From NCBI GenBank assembly GCA_002215645.1, contig NGFI01000005.1, positions 426,678 through 490,677 of the forward strand: a stretch of DNA of 64,000 nt, read 5' to 3'. The notes beneath the pieces are model-generated. The model was not told the origin of the DNA, made no database searches, and worked only from the letters and a program-made list of their open reading frames with translations. Positions 8,350 through 16,032 of this stretch are shown here, piece after piece. A program made the translations under genes and the position numbers. The stretch is from Gemmatimonadetes bacterium 2013_60CM_65_52 (GTDB taxonomy: Bacteria; Gemmatimonadota; Gemmatimonadetes; Gemmatimonadales; Gemmatimonadaceae). Positions within the stretch are counted from its first letter, which is position 1. Each line of letters begins with the position of its first letter.

Positions 8350-8381
8350 CGCTCCGTGTCTCGTTTTGACGCGAGGGAGCG
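8350..8381 (-). promoter_or_regulatory. Shine-Dalgarno-sequestering hairpin of the riboswitch
   Basis: On the minus strand CGCTCC (8381-8376) can pair with the ribosome site GGAGCG (8355-8350), with an inner CTCG/CGAG stem stacked below. The same CGCTCCC (8381-8375) is also complementary to GGGAGCG (8448-8442) at the 3' edge of the TPP aptamer. The two pairings exclude each other, as expected for a translational switch. Confidence 0.65.
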
Positions 8382-8435
8382 GCTGCCCGAGGCAGGATGG
8401 ACGCGGCATGAGGTGCCGGACGTCCCGCAGGAGGC

Positions 8436-8525
8436 CAGTGACGCTCCCTTCGCTGGAATTACCCAGATCAGGTTCGACGGGTGTGATCTCAGCCCGCGAG
8501 CCTCCGCGGGCACCCCGTGCCACTG
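8436..8525 (-). promoter_or_regulatory. TPP (THI-box) riboswitch
   Basis: Read on the minus strand, the segment holds the conserved THI-box cores in order: ACGGGGTGCC, GGCTGAGATCACACCC, GAACCTGATCTGGGTAA, and CCAGCGAAGGGA. The outer P1 stem forms from CAGTGG (8525-8520) and TCACTG (8441-8436). It lies 91 nt upstream of the TonB-dependent receptor GTG. TPP riboswitches lower expression when thiamine pyrophosphate is plentiful. Confidence 0.95.
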
Positions 8526-8651
8526 CACTAATAATAACGGATCGGTACCGGGACACAAACGGCCGTGCACCCCGCCGCGTATGTCATTCAGCCGTCAGGT
8601 TCCCAAGCATACCATTGAGGGCTCTTCAACCCACGCACAATGAGGTTCGGT

Positions 8652-9689
8652 ATGATCCGTCAGACTGCCTTGACCGCCGTGGCGGTTCTCGCTCTCTCGA
8701 TGCCGGCGCAGAACGCGGCCGCGCAGACGTTCAGCGTCAAGAAGTACGACATCGGCGGCGAGGGAGGCACGGACTATCTCACCGCCGAGGCGGGCTCCGG
8801 GCGCGTCTTCGTCGCGCGGCAGACGCACGTGATGGTGGTCGACGCCAACACGGGCGCGGTGATCGGCGACATCCCGAACACGCCGCGGGTGCACGGCATC
8901 GGGCTCGCCCCGAAGTCCAATCACGGCTTCACGACGAACGGTGGAGACTCCTCCGTCACGATGTTCGACCTCAAGACGCTGGCCTTCATCAAGAAGATCC
9001 CGATCAAGGTTGGCGGTCTGGATGGCATCATGTACGACGAAGCTGGTGACAAGATCATCCTCACCAATCACAGCCGGCCGGGAACGGCTGTAGCCCTCGA
9101 TCCGAACAGCGGGGAGATCACGGGCACCGCGGAGCTCGAGGACAACGCGCCCGAGGGCGCGGCGGCGAACGGTAAGGGATGGATCTACGTCAACAACGAA
9201 GGCAAGAATACCATCCAGGTGCTCGACGCGAAGAGCATGAAGGCCATCAAGTCGTGGCCGGTGGCTCCGTGCGACGGCCCGACGGGCATCGCGTATGACG
9301 CGGTGAACGATCGGATCTTTGCCGGGTGCGGCAAGACGTCCGTCGTCGTGAACGGCAGCACGGGCAAGGTGGTCGCCAACCTCACGAATGGCGACGGCGT
9401 GGACGCGCTGGGCTGGGACCCGACGGAAAAGCTGATCTACATCCCCGCGGGCCGTTCCGGCGACGTGACCGTGGTGCACCAGGGGTCGGCGGACGTCTAT
9501 CACCCGAGGGCAACAGTGCCGACGTTCCCGGGCGCCAAGACGATCGCCGTTGATCCCGTAACGCACCGCGCATTCCTGTTCCAGCCGGAGCGTGGTCCGT
9601 CCACGCCGCCGCCGGCTGGCGCACCGGCTGGCACGCGTCCGACGCCCGGACCGGTGCTCCACGCGTGGTTCATCGTGGTGACGCACTGA
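8652..9689 (+). CDS. secreted YncE-like beta-propeller protein
   Basis: The 345-residue protein has a signal peptide (TALTAVAVLALSMP, cleavage near AAAQ). It then has repeated beta-propeller blades with motifs such as VMVVDANTGAVIGDIPNTP, TMFDLKTLAFIKKIPI, VALDPNSGEITG, IQVLDAKSMKAIKSWP and VVVNGSTGKVVANL. Such seven-bladed YVTN/YncE proteins are usually periplasmic and bind ligands or partners; no enzymatic residues are evident. The ATG at 8652 is preferred over the one at 8640 because GAGG sits 6 nt before it. A Pro-rich linker lies near the C-terminus (PPPAGAPAGTRPTPGP). It stands alone between the divergent riboswitch gene and a repeat element. Confidence 0.8.
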   Translation: MIRQTALTAVAVLALSMPAQNAAAQTFSVKKYDIGGEGGTDYLTAEAGSGRVFVARQTHVMVVDANTGAVIGDIPNTPRVHGIGLAPKSNHGFTTNGGDSSVTMFDLKTLAFIKKIPIKVGGLDGIMYDEAGDKIILTNHSRPGTAVALDPNSGEITGTAELEDNAPEGAAANGKGWIYVNNEGKNTIQVLDAKSMKAIKSWPVAPCDGPTGIAYDAVNDRIFAGCGKTSVVVNGSTGKVVANLTNGDGVDALGWDPTEKLIYIPAGRSGDVTVVHQGSADVYHPRATVPTFPGAKTIAVDPVTHRAFLFQPERGPSTPPPAGAPAGTRPTPGPVLHAWFIVVTH

Positions 9690-9699
9690 ACGAACAGAG

Positions 9700-9775
9700 T
9701 AGGTCAGTAGGATTGTAGGACAGTTGGACAGCAAACGCCGTCACTGTCCTACCGTCCTGCTGTCCTACTGCCCTA
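9700..9775 (+). repeat. TAGGACNN palindromic octamer element, complete copy
   Basis: Four 8-bp units (TAGGTCAG, TAGGATTG, TAGGACAG, TTGGACAG) are followed by CAAAC, a 7-nt spacer, and four inverted units (CTGTCCTA, CCGTCCTG, CTGTCCTA, CTGCCCTA). The arms can form a long hairpin. It begins 11 bp after the beta-propeller gene and ends 11 bp before the proposed GTG start of the dipeptidase gene. Confidence 0.9.
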
Positions 9776-9786
9776 CATTGTTCTTC

Positions 9787-11094
9787 GTGCGCCCTTCCAG
9801 CCTCTTCATCGCCGCTGCGCTCGCGTCATCGCCGCTCAGCATGTCTGCGCAGCAGGCGGATCCATATCTCGCGCGAGCGAAAGCCGTGCTGCGCACCACG
9901 CCGCTCGTGGACGGGCACAACGATCTGCCCTGGCGCATTCGCGAAGACACGCTGCACTCGAACGACCTCGAGGCCTATTCCCTCACAGTTCGTGCTCCCG
10001 GCATGACCGACCTGCCGCGAATGAAGCAAGGCATGGTGGGGGCGCAGTTCTGGTCCGTGTATGAACCCGGTGAGCCTGACGCCTCCACGTACAAGCGCAA
10101 TGGAAAGGTGACCGGCACGCCCGGGTACGCGCGCGTGCAACTCGAGCAGATCGAGTTGGCGAAGCGCATGATTGCGAAATATCCGCGCGACCTGGTGCTG
10201 GCCACCACCGAGGCCGACGTCCGCAAGGCATTTCGTGAGGGACGGATCGGCTCTCTGCTCGGAATGGAAGGCGGACACGCGATCGAGAACTCGCTAGAAG
10301 CGCTGCGCGCCTACTACGACCTCGGCGCCCGGTACATGACCCTCACGCACAACGTCACGCTCGATTGGGCGGACGCGGCGCTCGACTCGGCGGTGCATCA
10401 CGGCCTCACGCCGTTCGGGCGCGAAGTGGTGCGGGAGATGAACCGGATGGGCATGCTCGTGGATCTCGCCCATGTGTCGCCGGCAGTCATGAGCAACGCG
10501 CTCGACGTCAGCGAAGCCCCGGTGATCTTCTCACACTCGGCTTCGCGCGAGTTGGTGAATCATCCGCGCAACGTGCCGGATTCCATTCTGCGGCGCGTGC
10601 CGAAGAACGGCGGCGTCGTGATGGTTCCATTCGTTGTGTCGTTCGTCAACCGGGCGGTCAAGGCGTACGAGGACAGCCTCGCTGCCGAAGAGAAAGTGCT
10701 GAAGGCGCGGTTCGCGGGTGACATGCCGGCCGCGGGGCGCGCACTTGCCGACTGGAAGCAACGGCATCCGCGCCCCGACGCAACGCTCTCCGACGTCGCC
10801 GACCACATCGAGCACGTGCGTCGTGTCGCTGGCGTCGATCACGTCGGCATCGGAAGCGATCTCGATGGCATCACCACCACTATCGTCGGACTCGAGGACG
10901 TTTCGAAGTTTCCGATGCTGCTGGCCGAGCTGGCGAGGCGCGGCTGGACCGATCAGGACCTTCGTAAGCTGGCAGGCGAGAACGTGCTGCGTGTGCTGAA
11001 GACGGCGGAGCAGGTGTCCGCACGGCTCAAGAAGCAGCGGCCTGCGTCGATCGCCACCATCGAACAGCTCGATGGCGCGAAGCCGACACCATAA
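9787..11094 (+). CDS. membrane (renal-type) dipeptidase, peptidase family M19
   Basis: M19 enzymes are binuclear zinc hydrolases that cleave dipeptides, often with broad or D-residue tolerance. The 435-residue protein has a signal peptide (SLFIAAALASSPLSMSAQ) and family motifs: LVDGHNDLPWRI (metal HxD), MEGGHAIENS (bridging Glu), LTHN, FSHSASR and HVGIGSDLDG. I choose the GTG at 9787, just after the repeat element. The frame stays open to 9724, but that extension is translated repeat and would precede the signal peptide. With the M14 and M20 enzymes nearby it fits a peptide-scavenging lifestyle. Confidence 0.88.
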   Translation: MRPSSLFIAAALASSPLSMSAQQADPYLARAKAVLRTTPLVDGHNDLPWRIREDTLHSNDLEAYSLTVRAPGMTDLPRMKQGMVGAQFWSVYEPGEPDASTYKRNGKVTGTPGYARVQLEQIELAKRMIAKYPRDLVLATTEADVRKAFREGRIGSLLGMEGGHAIENSLEALRAYYDLGARYMTLTHNVTLDWADAALDSAVHHGLTPFGREVVREMNRMGMLVDLAHVSPAVMSNALDVSEAPVIFSHSASRELVNHPRNVPDSILRRVPKNGGVVMVPFVVSFVNRAVKAYEDSLAAEEKVLKARFAGDMPAAGRALADWKQRHPRPDATLSDVADHIEHVRRVAGVDHVGIGSDLDGITTTIVGLEDVSKFPMLLAELARRGWTDQDLRKLAGENVLRVLKTAEQVSARLKKQRPASIATIEQLDGAKPTP

Positions 11095-11098
11095 CGCT

Positions 11099-12181
11099 TT
11101 AGCGGCCGTGCTCGCGACAGAGCGCGACGGCGTCCTCGAAGGCGGCGATAGTCTCTCGGGCGGTTTCGTCCCAGGTAAATCTCGATGCCTGCGCGATACT
11201 GGCCGCGCTCATGCGGGCACGGCGCGGGAAATCTGTCAGCACGTCGACAATCGCGCGGGCGAAGTCGACGTCGTCGGACGGGACCACCCACGTGGCCGCG
11301 TCGCCGGCCACTTCAGGCAGAGACGACGCTCGTGCGCAGATGACGGGCGTACCGAGTTGCATGGCCTCGAGCACCGGTAGGCCGAACCCCTCGTAGGTGG
11401 ACGGCTGCACCAGCGCCTCCGCACCGCGATACAACGCCGCGAGCTCGCGATCCGACACGAACCCGAGCGTCTTGCGCCACGACTCTTGGTGGCGTGATGA
11501 CCGCCTCCGCGGTCCCGCGAGCACCAACTGCGCGGTCGGCACATGCTCGATCACGCGCGGCATTGCCCGGTCGAGCAGCGCGAGGTTCTTCCGTCGGTCC
11601 GCGGCGCCCACCGCGAGCACGAACGGGGACGTTACGCCGAGTCGCGCGAGGATCTCCGCGTCGCCTTCGGGCGGTGGCACGACGAAGTCGTCGGCGGCGA
11701 GGAGCACGACACGCATTCGCTCGTGCGGAATGTGCAGCGTGCGATGCGCCTCATCGGCAGAGAATTGCGAGTCTGCGATGATGAGCGTCGCCCGTTTTGC
11801 CGTCGCCGTATATCGCCGCCGCCAGCGCAGGTTCTTCAGCGTCCCGCGCAGGCGCGGATCCGGATGCGCGATCGGCACCACGTCGTGCATCGTGGCGACG
11901 ACGCATCCCCGCGCCGGCGCCGGATTCGCCGTGTTCCAGGGATACCAGAACACGTCGGCGGTGGCTCGCGTCAGGGCGCCGATGGGCCGGACGTCGACGC
12001 AGTCACGAAGCTCCGGCGAATCGAACATGGCGCGGACAGTGGCCATGTCGCCCCGTCGGACGAACAACGCGAGACGAAGCCCGTCGCCCTGAAGCACCAG
12101 TCGGGGCAGCAGCGCGCGGACGTAGCGTCCGATGCCGCGCACTTCCTGCGCGAGTCGTTTGGCCTCCACGGCGACGAGCAT
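11099..12181 (-). CDS. GT-B glycosyltransferase, family 4 type
   Basis: The 360-residue protein has the two-Rossmann layout of GT4 enzymes. The N-terminal half has the acceptor-side loop GIGRYVRALLP and TMHDVVPIAHP. The C-terminal half has FVLAVGAADRRKNLALL, GFVSDRELAALYRGAEALVQPSTYEGFGLPVLEAM (the E-x7-E sugar-nucleotide site) and GTPVICARASSLPEVAGDAA. It should transfer a sugar from a nucleotide donor at the inner membrane or in the cytosol; substrate unknown. The ATG at 12181 starts the first beta-strand; TATACT lies 6 nt upstream, suggesting a leaderless transcript. It converges with the M19 gene and diverges from the M20 gene. Confidence 0.83.
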   Translation of the reverse strand: MLVAVEAKRLAQEVRGIGRYVRALLPRLVLQGDGLRLALFVRRGDMATVRAMFDSPELRDCVDVRPIGALTRATADVFWYPWNTANPAPARGCVVATMHDVVPIAHPDPRLRGTLKNLRWRRRYTATAKRATLIIADSQFSADEAHRTLHIPHERMRVVLLAADDFVVPPPEGDAEILARLGVTSPFVLAVGAADRRKNLALLDRAMPRVIEHVPTAQLVLAGPRRRSSRHQESWRKTLGFVSDRELAALYRGAEALVQPSTYEGFGLPVLEAMQLGTPVICARASSLPEVAGDAATWVVPSDDVDFARAIVDVLTDFPRRARMSAASIAQASRFTWDETARETIAAFEDAVALCREHGR

Positions 12182-12187
12182 CGCGGC

Positions 12188-12193
12188 AGTATA
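12188..12193 (-). promoter_or_regulatory. -10 box TATACT for a probably leaderless transcript
   Basis: On the minus strand TATACT ends 6 nt before the glycosyltransferase ATG, so transcription would start at or next to the start codon. No ribosome-binding sequence is present. I see no convincing -35 element. Confidence 0.45.
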
Positions 12194-12317
12194 GCCACGA
12201 GCGCCGCCGACCATAAGCGACGTGTTGCGTCTCGTGCGACGCGGGCCCGAGACGCATATTCCCGCCGCGCGGGCCACTCCCGCGTCCAATGTCCCTCAAT
12301 CGCATATGGAGTGTTCG

Positions 12318-13970
12318 ATGGCCTCGCATCGTCTTCTGCGTTTGTCCACCATGCTCGCCGCGCTGCTCCTCTGTGACTCCGCCATTGCGGCAGCACAGCG
12401 GGGAAATCCCAGCGCCGCGGACTCGATCAAGTACCGTTACGCCTCCACGTCGCAGCTCGATGCCCTCAAGGCTGAAGCCGCCCGCGAGATCGACGGAAAG
12501 GCGAAGATGATCCAGGAGATGGTGGATCAGGTGTTCTCCTACGGCGAGCTGGGCTTCCAGGAGTTCGAGACCTCGAAGTACCTGAGCAACATCCTCGAGC
12601 AGAACGGCTTCAAGGTCGAGCGTGGCGTCGCGGGAATTCCCACGGCGTGGGTCGCGCGCTGGGGCTCGGGAAAGCCCGTGATCTCGCTGGGCAGCGACAT
12701 CGATGACATCCCGCAGGCAGGACAGAAGCCCGGCGTGGGATACAAGGACCCGATCGTCGCCGCCGCGCCCGGTCACGGCGAAGGGCACAATTCGGGAATG
12801 CCGCTCAACGTTGCCGCCGCGCTGGTGGTGAAGAAGATCATGGAGCGCGATCACATCCAGGGCACGCTGGTGCTCTGGCCCGGCGTGGCCGAGGAGCTCA
12901 TGTCGGGCAAGGCGTGGCTGGTGCGCGAGGGGGTGTTCAAGGACGTGGACGTCACGCTCTTCACGCATGTCGGCAACGATCTCAGCGTGTCGTGGGGACA
13001 GTCGAGCAGCAACGCGCTGATCTCCGCCATCTTCAAGTTCAAGGGAGCGAGTGCGCATGCGGCGGGCGCGCCGTGGCGCGGAAAGAGCGCACTGGACGCG
13101 GTCATGCTCATGGGCACCGCGTGGGAGTTCCACCGCGAGCACATGGAGCTGGCGCAGCGCTCGCACTACGTCATCCCCGACGGCGGCGACCAGCCGAACG
13201 TCGTCCCCAGCACCGCGAGCATCTGGTTCTACTTCCGCAATCTCGACTACGAGAAGACGCTCGCGATGTTCGAGGACGGAAAGAAGATCGCGCAGGGCGC
13301 GGCGCTGCAAACGGGTACGCAGGTCGACACCGTCATGATGGTCGGCTCGGGATGGGCCGGACACTTCTCGCGTCCCATCGCCGAGGCGATGTACGAGAAC
13401 ATCAGGAAGGTGGGAATGCCGGTGTGGGACGAGAAGGACCAGACGCTCGCCCATGGCATTCAGCGCGAGATCGGCGCTCCCGACAGCGGGCTGACCAAGA
13501 GCGCGGGGAAATTGCTCGGACCCATTCCACAGGAGCGGCGCACGGGCGGCGGGTCGGATGACATCGGCGACGTGAGCTGGGTCGTGCCCACCATCACGCT
13601 CGTCTATCCGTCCAACATCCCGGGCTTGCCGGGACACAACTGGGCGAACGCCATCTCGATGGCCACGCCGATTGCGCACAAGGGCGTCGTGGCGGGCGCG
13701 AAAGTGCAGGCGATGACGGTGCTCGACATTCTCTTCACTCCGAAGATCGTGGCCGACGCGTGGGATTACTTCAACACCGTCCAGACGAAGACGGTCAAGT
13801 ACAAGCCGTTCTTTGCGCCCACGGACAAGCCGCCCATCTGGCTCAATGCGGCGACGATGGAGAAGTATCGCGCGGAGATGCGGAAGTACTACTACGATCC
13901 GACGAAGTACGGATCGTACCTTCAGCAGCTCGGCATCGAGTATCCAACGGTGCGGAAGATCGTACCCTGA
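12318..13970 (+). CDS. secreted M20-family amidohydrolase (AbgB-like)
   Basis: The 550-residue protein has a signal peptide (LSTMLAALLLCDSAIAAAQ) and the M20 peptidase/amidohydrolase fold with its dimerisation domain. Visible motifs include SYGELGFQEFETSKYL, ISLGSDIDDIPQ, GHGEGHNSGMPLNVAAAL, WPGVAEELMSGKAWLV and FKGASAHAAGAPWRGKSALDA. These resemble AbgB (p-aminobenzoyl-glutamate hydrolase subunit) and related aminoacylases, which use one or two metals to cleave N-acyl amino acids. The ATG at 12318 has GGAG 6 nt upstream; an ATG at 12306 is possible. The C-terminal 70 residues are Lys/Tyr-rich and unusual. Confidence 0.85.
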   Translation: MASHRLLRLSTMLAALLLCDSAIAAAQRGNPSAADSIKYRYASTSQLDALKAEAAREIDGKAKMIQEMVDQVFSYGELGFQEFETSKYLSNILEQNGFKVERGVAGIPTAWVARWGSGKPVISLGSDIDDIPQAGQKPGVGYKDPIVAAAPGHGEGHNSGMPLNVAAALVVKKIMERDHIQGTLVLWPGVAEELMSGKAWLVREGVFKDVDVTLFTHVGNDLSVSWGQSSSNALISAIFKFKGASAHAAGAPWRGKSALDAVMLMGTAWEFHREHMELAQRSHYVIPDGGDQPNVVPSTASIWFYFRNLDYEKTLAMFEDGKKIAQGAALQTGTQVDTVMMVGSGWAGHFSRPIAEAMYENIRKVGMPVWDEKDQTLAHGIQREIGAPDSGLTKSAGKLLGPIPQERRTGGGSDDIGDVSWVVPTITLVYPSNIPGLPGHNWANAISMATPIAHKGVVAGAKVQAMTVLDILFTPKIVADAWDYFNTVQTKTVKYKPFFAPTDKPPIWLNAATMEKYRAEMRKYYYDPTKYGSYLQQLGIEYPTVRKIVP

Positions 13971-13985
13971 CGTCCGCGTCCGAGG

Positions 13986-14360
13986 TCAGGCCGGATCGAA
14001 CCAGAGCTCGCAGTCGTAATCGTACGTGAGCTCCTCGCCGGCCTGCACGGCGCGCGTCGTGACGACGGACATCGTGTATGGCTCGGGGCCGCTCCGGAAC
14101 TCCACGTTCGGATTCGACGAGTGGTTGTAGATCATGAGGAGGCCGCAGCCCATCGCGACCTCCTCGCCGGGCTCGTCGCTCCAGTAGAGCAGGTATTGAT
14201 CGAAGATGGTATCGCGATCGTCGCACTCGAGCATGTCGTCGACAGGCACGACGATGACGGGTGCGCGCTCGACCTCGGTGCCCTCGGCGCACGCCTCGGT
14301 GGCGACCACGCCGCGTCCCTTCCCGGGAATCATCTCCCAGGCCACACGCGAGCGACGCAC
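13986..14360 (-). CDS. small SET-domain protein
   Basis: The 124-residue protein is almost only a SET domain: GKGRGVVATEACAEGTEVE at the start, a NHS core (LMIYNHSSNPNVEFR) and the ELTYDYD motif near the end. SET domains transfer methyl groups from S-adenosylmethionine to lysine side chains. There is no post-SET zinc motif; the C-terminus stops shortly after YDYDCELWFDPA. The gene starts with GTG 3 nt after the Ig-like lipoprotein gene, so it is translationally coupled in a three-gene minus-strand unit. Target unknown. Confidence 0.8.
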   Translation of the reverse strand: MRRSRVAWEMIPGKGRGVVATEACAEGTEVERAPVIVVPVDDMLECDDRDTIFDQYLLYWSDEPGEEVAMGCGLLMIYNHSSNPNVEFRSGPEPYTMSVVTTRAVQAGEELTYDYDCELWFDPA

Positions 14361-14363
14361 TGC

Positions 14364-16013
14364 CTATGGAATCCTGACGGAGCTGCTCGCCACCGTGCCG
14401 TAGCCGCTGGCCGAGAATGTCAGCCCGTAGGTTCCGGGCGGTCCGTTGAGCGTGAGGTTCGTGAACGTGGCGGTGCCGTCGGCCGCGGTAGTGGCCGTGG
14501 TCATTCCGCCGAGAAACACGTTGCCGCTGGTGGAGTTCGCGGTGATGGCGATGCCTCCGCCGGCCGTGGCGTTGTTCGCCAGATCGGCAAGCGACACGAT
14601 CGGGACGATGGAGAGCGCGGTTCCGGACGTGGCGGTCGCGGACGGCTGCTGCACGACCACCAGCTTGACCGGTGCACCCGGCAGGATGGGGAACGTTCCT
14701 GAGGGAAGGTTGGGAATCGTCGGAGAGCTGAGTGCAATGGTCACGCTGCCCGCGGGGCCGATGTACGGCGGAATGGTGAGCGTGAAAATTCCCGCCGTGT
14801 CGGTGCTCACGGAGACCGAGCTGGTTCCACCGCCCGGCTGCACCACCAAGGTGCCGATGATCGTGACGCCCGCCGTGTGCACGTAGTTGCCGTTCGCGTC
14901 CGCGAGCTGGGCACTGAACGCGGAGAGCGGAGCCACGCCGACGGTGAACGACTTCGGCACCGGAGTGAGCGCAATGATCTGTGTGGGCGGGCCGACCGGC
15001 GCGGCCGTGGCCGTCACGCTGATGGAGACACTCGGCAGCGAGGCGAAGCTCGCCGAGAAGGTGTACGTGCCCGCGGATCTGCCGGGCGTGATCGAGGTCC
15101 GTGCGCGTCCCGACGAGTCGGTGGACTGCGTGACGACGCCAACGGTGCCGCCCGACGTGGTGGACGCAAACGTCACAAGGCGGCCGATGATCGGCTTGCC
15201 GTCAGTGCCTTGCAGCTCCACGACGAACGGAACCGGGAGCGTCTTGTTGGACACACCGGTCTGTGCGTCGCCACTGATGACGACGAGCCGTCCTGGCTGA
15301 GCCAGATAGGTGATGTGCGCGATGCCTGTAATGCCGGACGGGGCAGCGGCCGTGATGAGGACGACACCTCGTTTGCCGTGAGGTGTCACGTTGGCCGTCG
15401 TGTTGCCCGACGCGGCCACGACCGCGATGGCGGTGTCGCTCGACGTCCACGTCACGGTGAGGTCGCCGACACTCTTGCCCGCCGCGTCGGTACCCGTGGC
15501 AATGAGCGGCTGCGGTGCGCCCGCCTGTAAAGTAGTGTTCGACGGCGACACGGAGATGAGCGAGACACTGGATCCCGGTCCGACATACTGGAGCGAGATC
15601 GGCAACGGTGTACTGCCCCCGCCCGACGAACGCACCGTGATGCGCTGCCGACTCGCGAACTGCACGGCGCCGGATGCATCCCGGAGCTCGACGAGTGCAT
15701 CGAACTGCTCCTGCTGGCCGGAGATCGGGACCGGAAGGTCGACGCTGACCGTGTCCTGAGTCGCCGGAAATGCGATGGTCGTATCGACGACGGCCCTGCC
15801 GGCCAGATTCGTGAGCACGACGTGAATGCTGACGACAGTCGTTCCCGTCGTGGCCAGCGCCTGATAGGCCCGCGCAGCGGCCGGCTCGAACGTGGGAGCC
15901 AGAGCTACCCGTCCGACGTTGTGGCCGGAGGGCTGCACGGAGGACGTATGCTCCGCGCACGACAGCGAGGCAAACGCCAGTATGAGGAGTAGCGGTCGGT
16001 GCATCAGGCGCAT
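14364..16013 (-). CDS. lipoprotein with repeated bacterial Ig-like domains
   Basis: The 549-residue protein has a lipoprotein signal (lipobox LSCAE, residues 17-21). It then has about four Ig-like/invasin-type repeats with typical phrases such as SVSPSNTTLQAGAPQPLIATGTD, VTWTSSDTAIAVVAAS (Big_2), PIIGRLVTFASTTSGGTVG, TDSSGRARTSITPG and AADGTATFTNLTLNGPPGTY (Big_1-like). It is rich in Ser, Thr, Val and Gly and has almost no Cys. Likely outer-membrane-anchored; binding or adhesive role inferred. It lies between the M14 peptidase (19 bp upstream) and the SET gene (3 bp downstream) on the minus strand. Confidence 0.8.
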   Translation of the reverse strand: MRLMHRPLLLILAFASLSCAEHTSSVQPSGHNVGRVALAPTFEPAAARAYQALATTGTTVVSIHVVLTNLAGRAVVDTTIAFPATQDTVSVDLPVPISGQQEQFDALVELRDASGAVQFASRQRITVRSSGGGSTPLPISLQYVGPGSSVSLISVSPSNTTLQAGAPQPLIATGTDAAGKSVGDLTVTWTSSDTAIAVVAASGNTTANVTPHGKRGVVLITAAAPSGITGIAHITYLAQPGRLVVISGDAQTGVSNKTLPVPFVVELQGTDGKPIIGRLVTFASTTSGGTVGVVTQSTDSSGRARTSITPGRSAGTYTFSASFASLPSVSISVTATAAPVGPPTQIIALTPVPKSFTVGVAPLSAFSAQLADANGNYVHTAGVTIIGTLVVQPGGGTSSVSVSTDTAGIFTLTIPPYIGPAGSVTIALSSPTIPNLPSGTFPILPGAPVKLVVVQQPSATATSGTALSIVPIVSLADLANNATAGGGIAITANSTSGNVFLGGMTTATTAADGTATFTNLTLNGPPGTYGLTFSASGYGTVASSSVRIP

Positions 16014-16032
16014 CGCAGCAGGGGAGCGGGCG

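Noticed and set aside
8346-8570. A longer TonB receptor starting at 8570
   Set aside because: The extra residues are translated from the TPP riboswitch, and the signal peptide would be internal.
9700-9775. A CRISPR-like array at the octamer repeats
   Set aside because: Units are 8 bp without unique spacers, arranged as a palindrome, and there are no cas genes.
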